Positions 1-8,493 of a stretch of DNA of 48,545 bases are shown here, in pieces. This DNA is from Rossellomorea arthrocnemi (GTDB lineage Bacteria; Bacillota; Bacilli; Bacillales; Bacillaceae_B). The translations under genes and the position numbers were made by a program. The notes below the pieces were generated by a model. That model was not told the DNA's origin, searched no databases, and worked only from the letters and a program-made list of their open reading frames with translations. Where the stretch lies: contig NZ_CAJGBF010000025.1 in NCBI RefSeq assembly GCF_904424705.1, forward strand, positions 1-48,545. The letters run 5' to 3'. Numbering within the stretch: position 1 is the first letter of the stretch; every line of letters begins with the position of its first letter.

Positions 1-47
1 CACGCCGCCAGCGTTCGTCCTGAGCCAGGATCAAACTCTCCGATAAA
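1..47 (-). rRNA. rrs: 16S ribosomal RNA, 5' end only
   Basis: The reverse complement begins TTTATCGGAGAGTTTGATCC and continues CTGGCTCAGGACGAACGC, the universally conserved start of bacterial 16S rRNA. Only the first ~47 bases lie in the window; the gene continues past position 1. It is read in the same direction as the eleven tRNA genes to its right, so it sits at the downstream end of that cluster. The exact mature 5' end is uncertain by a few bases. Confidence 0.97.
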
Positions 48-141
48 AGTTTGAATAGCTCTTTAAAAATAAATCTAGAATTAACGTTGACGTATTGTCT
101 TGTTTTGTTCAGTTTTCAAGGTTCAATAAAAGGTAATAAAT
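48..141 (-). promoter_or_regulatory. pre-16S leader with BoxA-like element
   Basis: This is the 94-base spacer between tRNA-Gly and 16S. On the minus strand positions 101-120 read CTTGAAAACTGAACAAAACA, which matches the conserved BoxA-like/processing segment of Bacillus pre-rRNA. I see no paired -35/-10 elements of rRNA P1/P2 type here. That suggests the 16S gene is reached by read-through from the tRNA promoter at 1455-1483, or from a promoter I cannot recognise. Confidence 0.6.
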
Positions 142-215
142 TGGAGCGGGTGAAGGGAATCGAACCCTCATCATCAGCTTGGAAGGCTGAGGTTTTACCA
201 CTAAACTACACCCGC
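142..215 (-). tRNA. tRNA-Gly (TCC)
   Basis: Read on the minus strand it folds as a cloverleaf with acceptor GCGGGTG, anticodon loop CTTCCAA (anticodon TCC), T-arm GGTTCGATTCC, and an encoded CCA end. It is the last tRNA before 16S. Confidence 0.96.
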
Positions 216-229
216 ATATAAAATTATGA

Positions 230-306
230 TGGTCGGGAAGACAGGATTCGAACCTGCGACCCCTTGGTCCCAAACCAAGTGCTCTACCAAGCTGAGCTAC
301 TTCCCG
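230..306 (-). tRNA. tRNA-Pro (TGG)
   Basis: Minus-strand cloverleaf: acceptor CGGGAAG, anticodon stem CTTGG with loop TTTGGGA (anticodon TGG), T-arm GGTTCGAATCC, CCA encoded. Confidence 0.96.
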
Positions 307-359
307 TCTGAAAAGCATATGTATAACTATAGATATGATACTCGCTAGTAGAAACAAAG

Positions 360-436
360 TGGCGCGCCCGAGAGGAGTCGAACCCCTAACCTTTTGATCC
401 GTAGTCAAACGCTCTATCCAATTGAGCTACGGGCGC
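360..436 (-). tRNA. tRNA-Arg (ACG)
   Basis: Minus-strand cloverleaf: acceptor GCGCCCG, anticodon loop CTACGGA (anticodon ACG, expected to be edited to ICG and to read CGU/CGC/CGA), CCA encoded, discriminator base G. This is the isoacceptor that would match the CGC specifier codon of the argS T-box at 39255-39257. Confidence 0.96.
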
Positions 437-454
437 AATATATCGTTATAAGTC

Positions 455-540
<86 letters not shown>

Positions 541-615
541 GTTTTAAAGCGACAAGCATTATTATACTGAGGAAAATCTATTTTGTCAATTACTTTTTAT
601 GAAAGTATTTATAAG

Positions 616-697
616 TGCGGGTGAAGGGACTTGAACCCCCACGCCTTGCGGCGCCAGATCCTAAGTCTGGTGCGTCTGCCAATTCCGCCACACCCGC
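616..697 (-). tRNA. tRNA-Leu (TAG)
   Basis: Class II tRNA: acceptor GCGGGTG, anticodon loop CTTAGGA (anticodon TAG), long variable arm. CCA is not encoded; the gene ends at the discriminator A, so CCA must be added by nucleotidyltransferase. Confidence 0.95.
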
Positions 698-746
698 ATG
701 AATCTGAAAATCATTGGAAAGATATTCCACTTGCATAAAAAATCTA

Positions 747-822
747 TGGTGAGCCATGAAGGATTCGAACCTTCGACCCTCTGATTAAAAGTCAGATGCT
801 CTACCAACTGAGCTAATGGCTC
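747..822 (-). tRNA. tRNA-Lys (TTT)
   Basis: Minus-strand cloverleaf: acceptor GAGCCAT, anticodon loop CTTTTAA (TTT), T-arm GGTTCGAATCC, CCA encoded. Confidence 0.96.
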
Positions 823-828
823 TTAAAA

Positions 829-903
829 TGGCTGGGCTAGCTGGATTCGAACCAACGCATGTCGCAGTCAAAGTGCGATGCCTTACCGCTTGGCTATAGC
901 CCA
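829..903 (-). tRNA. tRNA-Gln (TTG)
   Basis: Minus-strand cloverleaf: acceptor TGGGCTA, anticodon loop CTTTGAC (TTG), CCA encoded. Confidence 0.95.
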
Positions 904-983
904 ATGTTTCGCCAAAAAGTGACGAGGTTTATATAATAACATGTCCATTTCAATAAAGTCAATTGTTTTTTCCGAAATAAATC

Positions 984-1060
984 TGGCGGTCCGGACGGGA
1001 CTCGAACCCGCGACCTCCTGCGTGACAGGCAGGCATTCTAACCAACTGAACTACCGGACC
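984..1060 (-). tRNA. tRNA-Asp (GTC)
   Basis: Minus-strand cloverleaf: acceptor GGTCCGG, anticodon stem CCTGC with loop CTGTCAC (GTC), CCA encoded. Confidence 0.96.
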
Positions 1061-1147
1061 AGAGTTTTTTGACGATAGTCAAAATAACTTTCATTATTTG
1101 CGTTAGCAATATAGGTTTCATTACCTCGCATGATAATAGAAGTAAAA

Positions 1148-1219
1148 TGACCCGTACGGGATTCGAACCCGTGTTACCGCCGTGAAAGGGCGGTGTCTTA
1201 ACCGCTTGACCAACGGGCC
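1148..1219 (-). tRNA. tRNA-Glu (TTC)
   Basis: Minus-strand cloverleaf: acceptor GGCCCGT, anticodon stem CCGCC with loop CTTTCAC (TTC). CCA is not encoded. Confidence 0.95.
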
Positions 1220-1235
1220 ACGTTCTAAATATGAA

Positions 1236-1326
1236 TGGCGGAGAAGGAGGGATTTGAACCCTCGCGCCAGTTGCCCGACCTACACCCTTAGCAGGGGCGC
1301 CTCTTCAGCCACTTGAGTACTTCTCC
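1236..1326 (-). tRNA. tRNA-Ser (GCT)
   Basis: Class II tRNA: acceptor GGAGAAG, anticodon loop CTGCTAA (GCT), long variable arm, CCA encoded. Confidence 0.95.
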
Positions 1327-1333
1327 ATGAAAA

Positions 1334-1408
1334 TGGCTCCGCAGGCAAGATTCGAACTTGCGACCGATCGGTTAACAGCCGATAGCTCTACCACTGAGCT
1401 ACTGCGGA
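1334..1408 (-). tRNA. tRNA-Asn (GTT)
   Basis: Minus-strand cloverleaf: acceptor TCCGCAG, anticodon loop CTGTTAA (GTT), CCA encoded. It is the promoter-proximal gene of the cluster. Confidence 0.96.
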
Positions 1409-1454
1409 ACGTGAAGTATATTCTTACGCTTAACTCGTCTTATCGACTCTTTAG

Positions 1455-1483
1455 ATTATAATGACTCATCATTTTCTTGTCAA
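1455..1483 (-). promoter_or_regulatory. Sigma-A promoter of the tRNA cluster
   Basis: On the minus strand TTGACA (1478-1483) and TATAAT (1455-1460) are separated by exactly 17 bp, both hexamers at full consensus. It lies about 47 bp upstream of tRNA-Asn. This is the strength expected of a stable-RNA promoter. Confidence 0.9.
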
Positions 1484-1530
1484 CTACTTTCATGCACTTT
1501 TCTCCAATAATAAAAGCATGAGTGTAATGA

Positions 1531-2007
1531 CTAGGATTGCCCTTTTTCTAACACGACTTCCTTGATTAAACGAAGTTTTCCTCTGCACCGGCCACAGACA
1601 AATTTCCTTGTATTGATCTTTCTTTTTCTTTCGAAGTTCAGTCCGCATTTAGAACAGATATAGAGTAACACCCGTTTCCTTCTGTTCACACCTGGCAATA
1701 AAGAACAAAACCTTGGTCCCCCGACCTCTTTAAGTAAGCTCTTGAAGTCTTGGTCCCCATGTTTGTAGCCTTTGCCTTCTAAATGCAAATGATAATGGCA
1801 TAACTCATGTTTAATGATTCCAATTAATTCATCCATTCCATGCTCGTCCAAGTATCTCCGATTAATATCGATATCATGACTGCCTAACATATATCTCCCA
1901 CCCGTAGTCCTTAATCTCGGGTTGAAATATGCCTTATGAAGGAAAGGCTTTTGGAATGATTGTATGGAAATGGTTTCAACTATTTTTTGCAACTCGGCAT
2001 TCGTCAT
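1531..2007 (-). CDS. ydcK: SprT-like zinc metalloprotease family protein
   Basis: 158 residues from the ATG at 2007, which follows an AGAAGGA ribosome-binding site at good spacing; the longer ORF start at 2034 has none. The SprT-like signature HELCHYHLH (two metal histidines and the catalytic Glu) is in the middle of the protein. A zinc ribbon of the form CSKCG...CGRC is near the C-terminus. The family is distantly related to the SPRTN/Wss1 proteases; the bacterial role is not established. It lies next to cmpA and tex with the tRNA cluster downstream, the same neighbourhood as B. subtilis ydcK. Family assignment is firm, function unknown. Confidence 0.9.
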   Translation of the reverse strand: MTNAELQKIVETISIQSFQKPFLHKAYFNPRLRTTGGRYMLGSHDIDINRRYLDEHGMDELIGIIKHELCHYHLHLEGKGYKHGDQDFKSLLKEVGGPRFCSLLPGVNRRKRVLLYICSKCGLNFERKRKINTRKFVCGRCRGKLRLIKEVVLEKGQS

Positions 2008-2147
2008 ATAAATCCTTCTTTCTAAATAGAACATGACAACCTATTATAGCATAAACTAGGTATCACCCTTATTGTTTAAGTCTGACAAACTACTCGGTGA
2101 AGACGGTACTCCCATTGGTACTTTTATAGAGATAAGGAGGTTCAGCC

Positions 2148-2261
2148 ATGCCTAATTGGCTTGTTAATCAATTAAGAAAAGCTTATCTTGAGAAGGATCG
2201 GTACCAAATCAAACTTCTTAATCAGTGCTGGTACTTTTACAGAAAGAAGAACTGCTCTTAA
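2148..2261 (+). CDS. cmpA: Cortex morphogenetic protein CmpA
   Basis: A 37-residue ORF, too short for most ORF callers, starting MPNWLVNQLRKAYLEKDRYQ and ending CWYFYRKKNCS. A strong AAGGAGG lies at 2134-2140, 7 bases before the ATG. The sequence matches the B. subtilis spore protein CmpA, which to my knowledge acts with the ClpXP system to degrade SpoIVA when coat assembly fails and so gates cortex formation. It is divergent from ydcK and convergent with tex. Its presence supports an endospore-forming host. Confidence 0.93.
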   Translation: MPNWLVNQLRKAYLEKDRYQIKLLNQCWYFYRKKNCS

Positions 2262-2298
2262 TGATGATTGTCTACCCAAGAGGCATTCCATCGTATAT

Positions 2299-2345
2299 AA
2301 AAAAGGGCTGACCTCCAGATAGTCCCCTATCGTGCAGTCAGCTCC
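2299..2345 (-). terminator. Terminator of tex (shared with cmpA)
   Basis: On the minus strand, just after the tex stop, GAGCTGAC and GTCAGCCC pair around an inner GATAG/CTATC stem, followed by a six-T run. Because cmpA converges on it, the stem may also stop cmpA transcription. Confidence 0.8.
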
Positions 2346-2355
2346 TATTCATTTC

Positions 2356-4524
2356 TTATTGAACCATCGTCAGTGCGACCCTTCCTTTTTGGACATCGAC
2401 ACTTTCAACCCAAACGGTCACGACATCTCCTACTGAAACCACATCTAATGGATGCTTCACAAAACCATTTTTCAGCTTTGATATATGGACAAGTCCATCT
2501 TGTTTTACACCGATGTCTATAAAAGCACCAAAATCCACTACATTTCGGACGGTCCCTTGTAACTCCATCCCTTCAGATAGGTCCGAAAGCTTTAGAACAT
2601 CCTTCTTCAGTAATGGCTTAGGGAACTCATCCCTTGGATCACGACCTGGCCGAATCAGTGAGTCGATAATATCCTTCAGTGTGAGTTTCCCTATTTCTAA
2701 TTCTTCTGAAACTTCATCTATGTTCAATTGATTCAATGCCAGTTTTAATTCCTCTGAACCAATTTCCTGAACACTTAATCCCACCTTATTAAGGAGTTTC
2801 TTTACATCACTATAGTTATCCGGGTGAATAGGTGTTCGATCAAGGAGCTCTTTCCCATCCACGATTCTCAAGAACCCGATGCACTGCTCGTAAGTTTTAG
2901 CTCCAAGTCTCGGTATCTTCTTTAGCTGGGCTCTTGATTGAAATTTCCCTTCCTCTTCTCGCTTTTTCACAATATTGCTTGCCACAGTCTTTGAAAGTCC
3001 TGCAACATATTGAAGCAACGAAGATGAAGCGGTATTGACGTTGACTCCTACCTTGTTTACTGCTGTTTCCACGACAAAGGTTAAGGATTCATTTAACTTT
3101 TTTTGAGAAACATCATGCTGATATTGTCCCACTCCAACGGATTTAGGGTCGATTTTCACTAATTCTGCCAACGGATCTTGCAATCTTCTAGCAATTGATA
3201 CAGCACTTCGCTCTTCAACCTGGAAGTCAGGGAACTCTTCTCTTGCCACTTCAGATGCCGAATATACACTGGCTCCCGCTTCGTTGACAATTAAATAAGA
3301 GACACTCCCCTCAAATTCTTTTAACACATCCACTACAAATTGTTCGGTTTCTCTCGACGCAGTTCCATTTCCGATGGCTACAACCTCAATAGAGTGTTTC
3401 TTCAAGATATCTTTTAATACTTCTTCCGCCTTGGCCCGATTTGATTTAGGCGGGTGAGGATAGATCACGTTGATATCAAGAGTTTTCCCTGTCTCATTAA
3501 TAACAGCTAGCTTACAGCCCGTCCGGAATGCAGGGTCGACACCCAGCACCATCTTCCCTTTCATCGGAGGCTGGAGCAATAATTTCCGTAGGTTCTCAGA
3601 GAAGATATGGATGGCTTGGTCCTCCGCTTTGTCTGTCAACTCATTGCGGATTTCCCTTTCCACCGATGGCTGGATGAGCCTTTTATAACTGTCCTCCACT
3701 GCTTCTTTTACTAGAGGGGCAGAGATGGATTGCACATTTTTAATGACTTGCCTTTGTAAATAGTGCAGAATACCTTCTGCGTCAGGCTGGATCGTCACCT
3801 TCAGAACATCTTCCTTTTCCCCTCGGTTCATAGCTAAAACACGATGCGGAACTACTTTATGAATCGGTTCTTGATAGGAGTAATACATTTCAAAGACCTT
3901 TTTTTCATCTTCCTCTTCCTTTTTCACCTTTGATTCCATTAACCCTTTTCGGAAAGTATATCCTCTTATGTATTCCCGGTAGGAAGCTTCATCGGATATG
4001 TACTCTGCAATAATGTCCTTTGCTCCATTTAAAGCTTCCTCTGTCGTCTTCACCTCTTTTTCTTCAGAAACGAAGTGAGAAGCCTTTTCTTCAAGGTTTC
4101 CTCTTGAAGGGAATGTCAAGATCCATTCCGCCAAGGGTTCTAATCCTTTTTCTTTCGCAACCGTGGCTTTTGTTCTTCTTTTTTGCTTGTATGGACGATA
4201 CAAGTCCTCAACGGTTTGCAGCTTATCCGCCTTCCGGATGGCAAGGGTTAACTCTTCCGTCAATTTCCCTTGTTCTTCGATAAGTCGAATAACTTCTTCT
4301 TTTCTTTGCTCTAAATTTTGAATATAATTCCATTTATCCATAATACTTCGAATCTGGACTTCATCTAATGCACCGGTCTGTTCCTTCCGGTATCGCGCGA
4401 TGAAAGGAACTGTATTCCCTTCCTCCAGTAATGAGATGACGTTTTTCACATTCTTTATTGATAGGTTCAATTCTTTTGATACTTTGTTAAGTAATGGTTC
4501 TTGCTTTGTTAATGTTGCTGCCAA
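2356..4524 (-). CDS. tex: Tex family RNA-binding transcription accessory protein
   Basis: 722 residues. The layout is that of Tex/Spt6-core proteins: an N-terminal helical region with the motif VPFIARYRKE, a central YqgF/RNase-H-like fold beginning near VLGVDPAFRTGCK, helix-hairpin-helix repeats (around AGLSKTVASNIVKKREEEG), and a C-terminal S1 RNA-binding domain (about the last 70 residues). The longest ORF begins with ATG at 4539, but that codon lies inside the ribosome-binding site. The TTG at 4522-4524 is 8 bases downstream of GGAGG (4533-4537) and is the better start. It is downstream of the sigma-B operon and ends at a strong terminator. Tex proteins bind nucleic acid and affect transcription; the exact role in Bacillus is unclear. 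Confidence 0.93.
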   Translation of the reverse strand: MAATLTKQEPLLNKVSKELNLSIKNVKNVISLLEEGNTVPFIARYRKEQTGALDEVQIRSIMDKWNYIQNLEQRKEEVIRLIEEQGKLTEELTLAIRKADKLQTVEDLYRPYKQKRRTKATVAKEKGLEPLAEWILTFPSRGNLEEKASHFVSEEKEVKTTEEALNGAKDIIAEYISDEASYREYIRGYTFRKGLMESKVKKEEEDEKKVFEMYYSYQEPIHKVVPHRVLAMNRGEKEDVLKVTIQPDAEGILHYLQRQVIKNVQSISAPLVKEAVEDSYKRLIQPSVEREIRNELTDKAEDQAIHIFSENLRKLLLQPPMKGKMVLGVDPAFRTGCKLAVINETGKTLDINVIYPHPPKSNRAKAEEVLKDILKKHSIEVVAIGNGTASRETEQFVVDVLKEFEGSVSYLIVNEAGASVYSASEVAREEFPDFQVEERSAVSIARRLQDPLAELVKIDPKSVGVGQYQHDVSQKKLNESLTFVVETAVNKVGVNVNTASSSLLQYVAGLSKTVASNIVKKREEEGKFQSRAQLKKIPRLGAKTYEQCIGFLRIVDGKELLDRTPIHPDNYSDVKKLLNKVGLSVQEIGSEELKLALNQLNIDEVSEELEIGKLTLKDIIDSLIRPGRDPRDEFPKPLLKKDVLKLSDLSEGMELQGTVRNVVDFGAFIDIGVKQDGLVHISKLKNGFVKHPLDVVSVGDVVTVWVESVDVQKGRVALTMVQ

Positions 4525-4799
4525 TTGCATTACCTCCATTTAAAGGATTCTAATATATTTTACCATAACTGCCTTTGAGGATTGAAAATGGGCTTAATTC
4601 ATAATCAGTGCCCTTTTAGTCGATATAGAGCGCGTAGTGATAAACGGTCGAACGGCAACTGGAAGCAAAAGTAGCCCCCCACTCCCTCAAGCAAAAATTC
4701 GTGAGATCCTTTATAGAAAGAACAATCTATGCGAAAGAGCCTTTACATAGTCTTTCCTCTCCCTAGTCCGTGCAATCAGTTGCTCTAGCACTTATAAAC
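4525..4799. other. Intergenic, no gene seen
   Basis: 275 bases between tex and the rsbX terminator. No ORF with a ribosome-binding site was found on either strand. A tex promoter is expected here on the minus strand, but I cannot point to a convincing -35/-10 pair. Confidence 0.5.
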
Positions 4800-4835
4800 A
4801 AAAAAACTTACCCTAAAACTGTTAGAGTAAGTTTC
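4800..4835 (-). terminator. Terminator of the sigma-B operon
   Basis: Minus strand: AACTTACTCTAA, short loop, TTTAGGGTAAGTT, then a run of T. The left arm contains the last sense codons and the TAA stop of rsbX, so the coding end and terminator overlap. Confidence 0.85.
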
Positions 4836-5418
4836 CTATGATATATGTTGTATCATCTGCTGTACCGTTAACTAATGATTGGATATTCCCTAATGTTCCA
4901 TGGAGCGTGGGATATCTCTGAAGGATATTCTTTACACCGGAAATACTCAATCCATCGGAGTGAATGAGAAACCTTGAGTTAGAGTCATAATGGAAGCGTT
5001 GGGTTTTATACTTTTGCGGTCTGCCGGATAAGTACCCAGTCACCGGTAAGGGATAGGTCATCTTTCCTTCAGGTGCATACATATAAAAACGGATATTTCC
5101 TACACAGCTATACACAAATTCTTTGGAGTGATAATATGCCTTAATAATTGCTACGGCAGCTCCACGCTTTTTCTGAAGAGCTTCGTTACACAGGCTCATA
5201 AGTGTTTCAACATCCTCATGATGATGCTCTTCCACCAATTCCACTACAACATGTGACGATTCATACGCAAACTTACCACTGCCTAAGCCATCGGCGAGGA
5301 CGCAGATAAAGTAATCGCTTGTAGATGTATAGAAGTAACTATCACCACAAAAGGGGTTTCCATTTTTCGATACTTGTTCTGCATAGAGCTCTATTTCATT
5401 TTGTTGAAGATAAGCCAT
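4822..5418 (-). CDS. rsbX: Phosphoserine phosphatase RsbX
   Basis: 198 residues with the PP2C-type features of RsbX: an N-terminal acidic CGDSYFY segment and ADGLGSGKFA for metal binding. In the B. subtilis model RsbX dephosphorylates RsbS and RsbR in the stressosome, resetting it after stress. It is the last gene of the operon; its start codon shares a base with the sigB stop, consistent with translational coupling, and it ends in a strong terminator. Confidence 0.95.
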   Translation of the reverse strand: MAYLQQNEIELYAEQVSKNGNPFCGDSYFYTSTSDYFICVLADGLGSGKFAYESSHVVVELVEEHHHEDVETLMSLCNEALQKKRGAAVAIIKAYYHSKEFVYSCVGNIRFYMYAPEGKMTYPLPVTGYLSGRPQKYKTQRFHYDSNSRFLIHSDGLSISGVKNILQRYPTLHGTLGNIQSLVNGTADDTTYIIGNLL

Positions 5419-6215
5419 TAATAATGACTCTCCGAATCGCTCATCTCTTCTTGAATGGCTTCCCGAAGCTTTTTGATCGCTCTTCTTTGCAGGCGGGAAA
5501 CATGCATTTGTGAAATTCCGAGCTTTTCTCCGGCTTCTTTTTGGCTTAAATTTTCTAAATAAGTGTGTTGTATAATAGCTTTTTCCCGGTCGGATAGAAC
5601 ATGAAGCACTTTCTCAAGAACAAGCCGCTGATTTACCTTTTCATAGCCTTCATCCTGATCTCCTACGATATCCAGTATCGTTACCGTACTTCCCTCTGAA
5701 TCCGCCTCAATCGAGTGATCGACAGAAAGCGCCTGATAACTCCTGCCCATTTCCATCGCTTCCAGCACTTCTTCTTCGCTCACTTCCAGATACTCAGCAA
5801 TCTCGTGTACCTGGGGAGATCGTTCCAATCTATTTGTTAACTCTTCAACCGTGGATTTAATTTTCGGACCAAGTTCTTTAATTCTTCGGGGAACATGCAC
5901 GCTCCACGTTTTATCCCTTAGGAACCTTTTAATCTCTCCAATGATGGTTGGAATCGCGAAAGCTTCGAATGACCTGCCGAAAGATTCATCGTACCTTCTG
6001 ATTGCCCCAAGCAGTCCTATCATTCCCACCTGAATGATATCCTCATGGAAGGACCTGCCCTTTGAATATTTCCTCGCAATGGACTCAACAAGATTCTGGT
6101 AATGCAGGATGAGCTGACTTTGGGCATCATCATCCTGAGTTTCCTGATATTCCCTGATCCACTTGAGTACTTTTTCTTTTTGCACCTGTTGGTTAGGTTG
6201 AGATAGTTTTTTCAT
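5418..6215 (-). CDS. sigB: RNA polymerase sigma factor SigB
   Basis: 265 residues. Region 2 is clear (DIIQVGMIGLLGAIRRYD with FEAFAIPTIIGEIKRFLRD), region 3 follows around residues 115-165, and region 4 ends with the helix-turn-helix GEKLGISQMHVSRLQRRAI. This is the sigma-B/F/G family, and the flanking rsb genes identify it as the general stress factor. It begins inside the end of rsbW (23-base overlap), so anti-sigma and sigma factor are translated together. The GGTGGAGAGGG site ahead of the ATG is strong. Confidence 0.97.
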   Translation of the reverse strand: MKKLSQPNQQVQKEKVLKWIREYQETQDDDAQSQLILHYQNLVESIARKYSKGRSFHEDIIQVGMIGLLGAIRRYDESFGRSFEAFAIPTIIGEIKRFLRDKTWSVHVPRRIKELGPKIKSTVEELTNRLERSPQVHEIAEYLEVSEEEVLEAMEMGRSYQALSVDHSIEADSEGSTVTILDIVGDQDEGYEKVNQRLVLEKVLHVLSDREKAIIQHTYLENLSQKEAGEKLGISQMHVSRLQRRAIKKLREAIQEEMSDSESHY

Positions 6216-6663
6216 CCCTCTCCACCTGCTCTCCTGATAGGAATTTAGTCATAAAGACTGTCACTCCCTCCTTGTGATGCACTTTTACTTCATCCATAAG
6301 GCTCTCAATAAGGTATAGACCTAACCCACCTTCTCTTAAGAACTCAACGGAATGATCGGCATGATAAGGACCAACAGCACTGCGAATCTCTTTGAAGTCG
6401 AAGCTTTCACCATGATCTGCCACCATCACCTCAAGACGATCCTCATACAGCGCAAATCCAACTACAACTTCACCGGTATTGTCCTTGTAAGCGTGCTGAA
6501 CCGCATTGGTGATGGCTTCACTTGTAGCAATCTTCAAATCCTCAATTGCATCATAATCAAACCCCATACGACTTGCAATTCCCGAAAGCGTCAAACGAAT
6601 AACCCCGACATATTCCGGCTTTGCGGGGATCTTCATCTCGATGTAATCAAAAGCTTGCATCAT
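6193..6663 (-). CDS. rsbW: Anti-sigma-B factor and serine kinase RsbW
   Basis: 156 residues, GHKL-type histidine-kinase-like ATPase. The N box is seen around SEAITNAVQHAYKD, the D-box as VADHGESFDF, and the glycine-rich lid as EGGLGLYLIESLMDEV. RsbW either binds SigB and keeps it from core polymerase, or phosphorylates and then releases RsbV. Its start overlaps the rsbV stop by four bases and its end overlaps sigB, giving tightly coupled stoichiometry. Confidence 0.97.
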   Translation of the reverse strand: MMQAFDYIEMKIPAKPEYVGVIRLTLSGIASRMGFDYDAIEDLKIATSEAITNAVQHAYKDNTGEVVVGFALYEDRLEVMVADHGESFDFKEIRSAVGPYHADHSVEFLREGGLGLYLIESLMDEVKVHHKEGVTVFMTKFLSGEQVERDEKTIST

Positions 6664-6992
6664 TCCACTCCACCTTCTACCTTGGAATTAATATTCATAA
6701 TATCCCCTAAACCTGTAATATCAAACAATCTTTGCAAACGGTCAGACAAACCGACAAGATAAAGTTGCCCATCACGTGCCTTTACCGTTTTAAATAGACC
6801 GACGAATACTCCTAATCCGGTACTATCCATATAAGATACTTCCGAAAGATCCACTGTAATATCTTTATTATCGGCTTCAGCAGATGGTTGAAGCGTTTCT
6901 TTAAGCTTTGGAGCTGTATATGCGTCAATTTCTCCGGCTACTTTCACAAGCAGCTCGTTTTCTTTTTCTTTCATATCTATTGATAAGTTCAT
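6660..6992 (-). CDS. rsbV: Anti-anti-sigma factor RsbV
   Basis: 110-residue STAS-domain protein. The phosphorylatable serine is in the motif VSYMDSTGLG, at about residue 57, the position RsbW phosphorylates. Unphosphorylated RsbV binds RsbW and frees SigB. It is the first gene behind the internal sigma-B promoter (7038-7063), and AAGGTGG lies seven bases before the ATG. Confidence 0.97.
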   Translation of the reverse strand: MNLSIDMKEKENELLVKVAGEIDAYTAPKLKETLQPSAEADNKDITVDLSEVSYMDSTGLGVFVGLFKTVKARDGQLYLVGLSDRLQRLFDITGLGDIMNINSKVEGGVE

Positions 6993-7037
6993 AAAAAGAC
7001 CACCTTTTTGGCAACATTATAATAAGTCTATATTCCT

Positions 7038-7063
7038 TTACCCTCTCTTAGATAAAGATAAAC
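7038..7063 (-). promoter_or_regulatory. Sigma-B-dependent promoter of rsbV-rsbW-sigB-rsbX
   Basis: In the gap between rsbU and rsbV the minus strand reads GTTTAT (7058-7063), 14 bases, then GGGTAA (7038-7043). This is one mismatch per element from the consensus GTTTAA-N(12-15)-GGGTAT. It matches the autoregulatory promoter known at this place in B. subtilis. Confidence 0.85.
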
Positions 7064-7068
7064 TACTT

Positions 7069-8079
7069 TTATGAATTTCTTTTTATGATGATCAAAGTGA
7101 AATCATCCCTAAGTTCAAAATGCTGCAGCTTCTCCAGCTGCTTATACACTTTATTCACGATCTCCTGTGTCGGGAGATGGGTGTATCGACTGATCAATTG
7201 GACTAAGTCCTCTCTCTCAATGAAGCCTTCTTCTGTACGGCATTCCGTAACCCCATCCGACAGGAGGATGATCATGTCCCCCACTTCCACGCGTCTTTCA
7301 TATTGCCTGTATTTCGCTTTTTTATCAACGCCTAAAAGGAGGCCCTTGGCATCAAGGTCCTCATATTCGTTGGTTGATGCTTTATAAAAAAAGCCAGGTT
7401 CATGCCCAGCTGACGAGTATGAAAACAGATGTTTCTCTGAATTATATACACCGTAGAACATTGTGATGAACATACTTGCATCCACGTTCTGTTCCACTAC
7501 CCTATTCAGGCTTTCCAATACGGCATTCGGTTCGTGGCGGTACTCAGGTAAACTATCCATTGCATATTTAATCATGGACATGCAAAGAGCAGCCGGTATA
7601 CCCTTTCCAATCACGTCTGCAATGGCCACACTTACACTGTCATTTTCATCCTGGACAAAGTGATAATAATCACCGTTCATTTTCTTGGCAGGGACACTTA
7701 CCGCTCCGATATCCATTCCATCTACTGTAGGAACGACGGTCTCAAGAAGAGTCTGCTGCATATTGGATGCTACATCTATCTCATTATTTAATTCTTGTTG
7801 CTTGGTTCTGAGACTTTGATGTTCACGATAGGCAAAGCCATAGCCTATCATCACTTCCAAAAGGATATCGAAAGAGTGCAGAACCTGATGCGGTATGTTA
7901 GGTTCCATTTCCAGAATGACGTTTTTATGAAGACTGATGATTTCTTCCGGTGATACGTGATGTTCAATTGATTTACGACTGAATTTCTGCCCTAAATAAA
8001 GAGCTCTCTCATCTTGATCGTTTAGATAATGCTCAATGATCTCTCTATATTTTGAATCCATCAATTCTCTGAAATTCAT
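7069..8079 (-). CDS. rsbU: PP2C phosphatase RsbU, activator of the sigma-B cascade
   Basis: 336 residues: an N-terminal four-helix domain (about 1-85) that binds RsbT, then a SpoIIE/PP2C catalytic domain (about 115-335) with the metal-binding motifs MNGDYYHF, IADVIGKGIPAAL and LLSDGVTE. RsbT binding switches it on; it then dephosphorylates RsbV. It follows rsbT with a short gap and has a strong TAGGAGG site. Confidence 0.96.
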   Translation of the reverse strand: MNFRELMDSKYREIIEHYLNDQDERALYLGQKFSRKSIEHHVSPEEIISLHKNVILEMEPNIPHQVLHSFDILLEVMIGYGFAYREHQSLRTKQQELNNEIDVASNMQQTLLETVVPTVDGMDIGAVSVPAKKMNGDYYHFVQDENDSVSVAIADVIGKGIPAALCMSMIKYAMDSLPEYRHEPNAVLESLNRVVEQNVDASMFITMFYGVYNSEKHLFSYSSAGHEPGFFYKASTNEYEDLDAKGLLLGVDKKAKYRQYERRVEVGDMIILLSDGVTECRTEEGFIEREDLVQLISRYTHLPTQEIVNKVYKQLEKLQHFELRDDFTLIIIKRNS

Positions 8080-8089
8080 ATAACTCCTC

Positions 8090-8491
8090 CTAGCGGAGCC
8101 ACTTGGTCGCCCTTATGTCTGTCCCTTCACCGGGTACAGATTCTACGTTAAATTCGTCCATTAAACGCTTAACTCCAGGCAAACCTGCTCCTAATCCACC
8201 CGATGTGGAATAACCATCTTCCATTACTTTTCTTATATCTGCAATACCGGGACCTTCATCCAAGGCGATGATGCGCACACCTTTTTTTCCGGCATCGAAT
8301 AATTTTTCAATGCAAATCTGACCATAGCCAGCATATAAATAGATGTTTCTTGCTAATTCGCTGATAGCCGTAGTGATACGAGCTTGGTCAACTGTGCCGA
8401 ATCCGAGCTCCTTCGCTACATTCCTCCCTAACTGGCGGGCAGCAACGATGTCCCATTCATTCGTGATCTTCACGCAGGATTGGCTATCCAT
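8090..8491 (-). CDS. rsbT: Switch serine/threonine kinase RsbT
   Basis: 133-residue GHKL kinase. The N box is TAISELARNIYLYA, and the G1/G2 boxes are ALDEGPGIADI and GGLGAGLPGVKRLMDEF. On stress it phosphorylates RsbR and RsbS, leaves the stressosome and activates RsbU. It sits two bases from rsbS, as in the conserved RST module. Confidence 0.96.
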   Translation of the reverse strand: MDSQSCVKITNEWDIVAARQLGRNVAKELGFGTVDQARITTAISELARNIYLYAGYGQICIEKLFDAGKKGVRIIALDEGPGIADIRKVMEDGYSTSGGLGAGLPGVKRLMDEFNVESVPGEGTDIRATKWLR

Positions 8492-8493
8492 AC

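Noticed and set aside
109..408. 99-codon ORF across the tRNA cluster
   Set aside because: It runs through tRNA-Gly, tRNA-Pro and part of tRNA-Arg; structural RNA explains the sequence.
4525..4539. ATG start for tex at 4539
   Set aside because: The codon overlaps the GGAGG site, so it cannot be used with that site; TTG at 4522-4524 has normal spacing.
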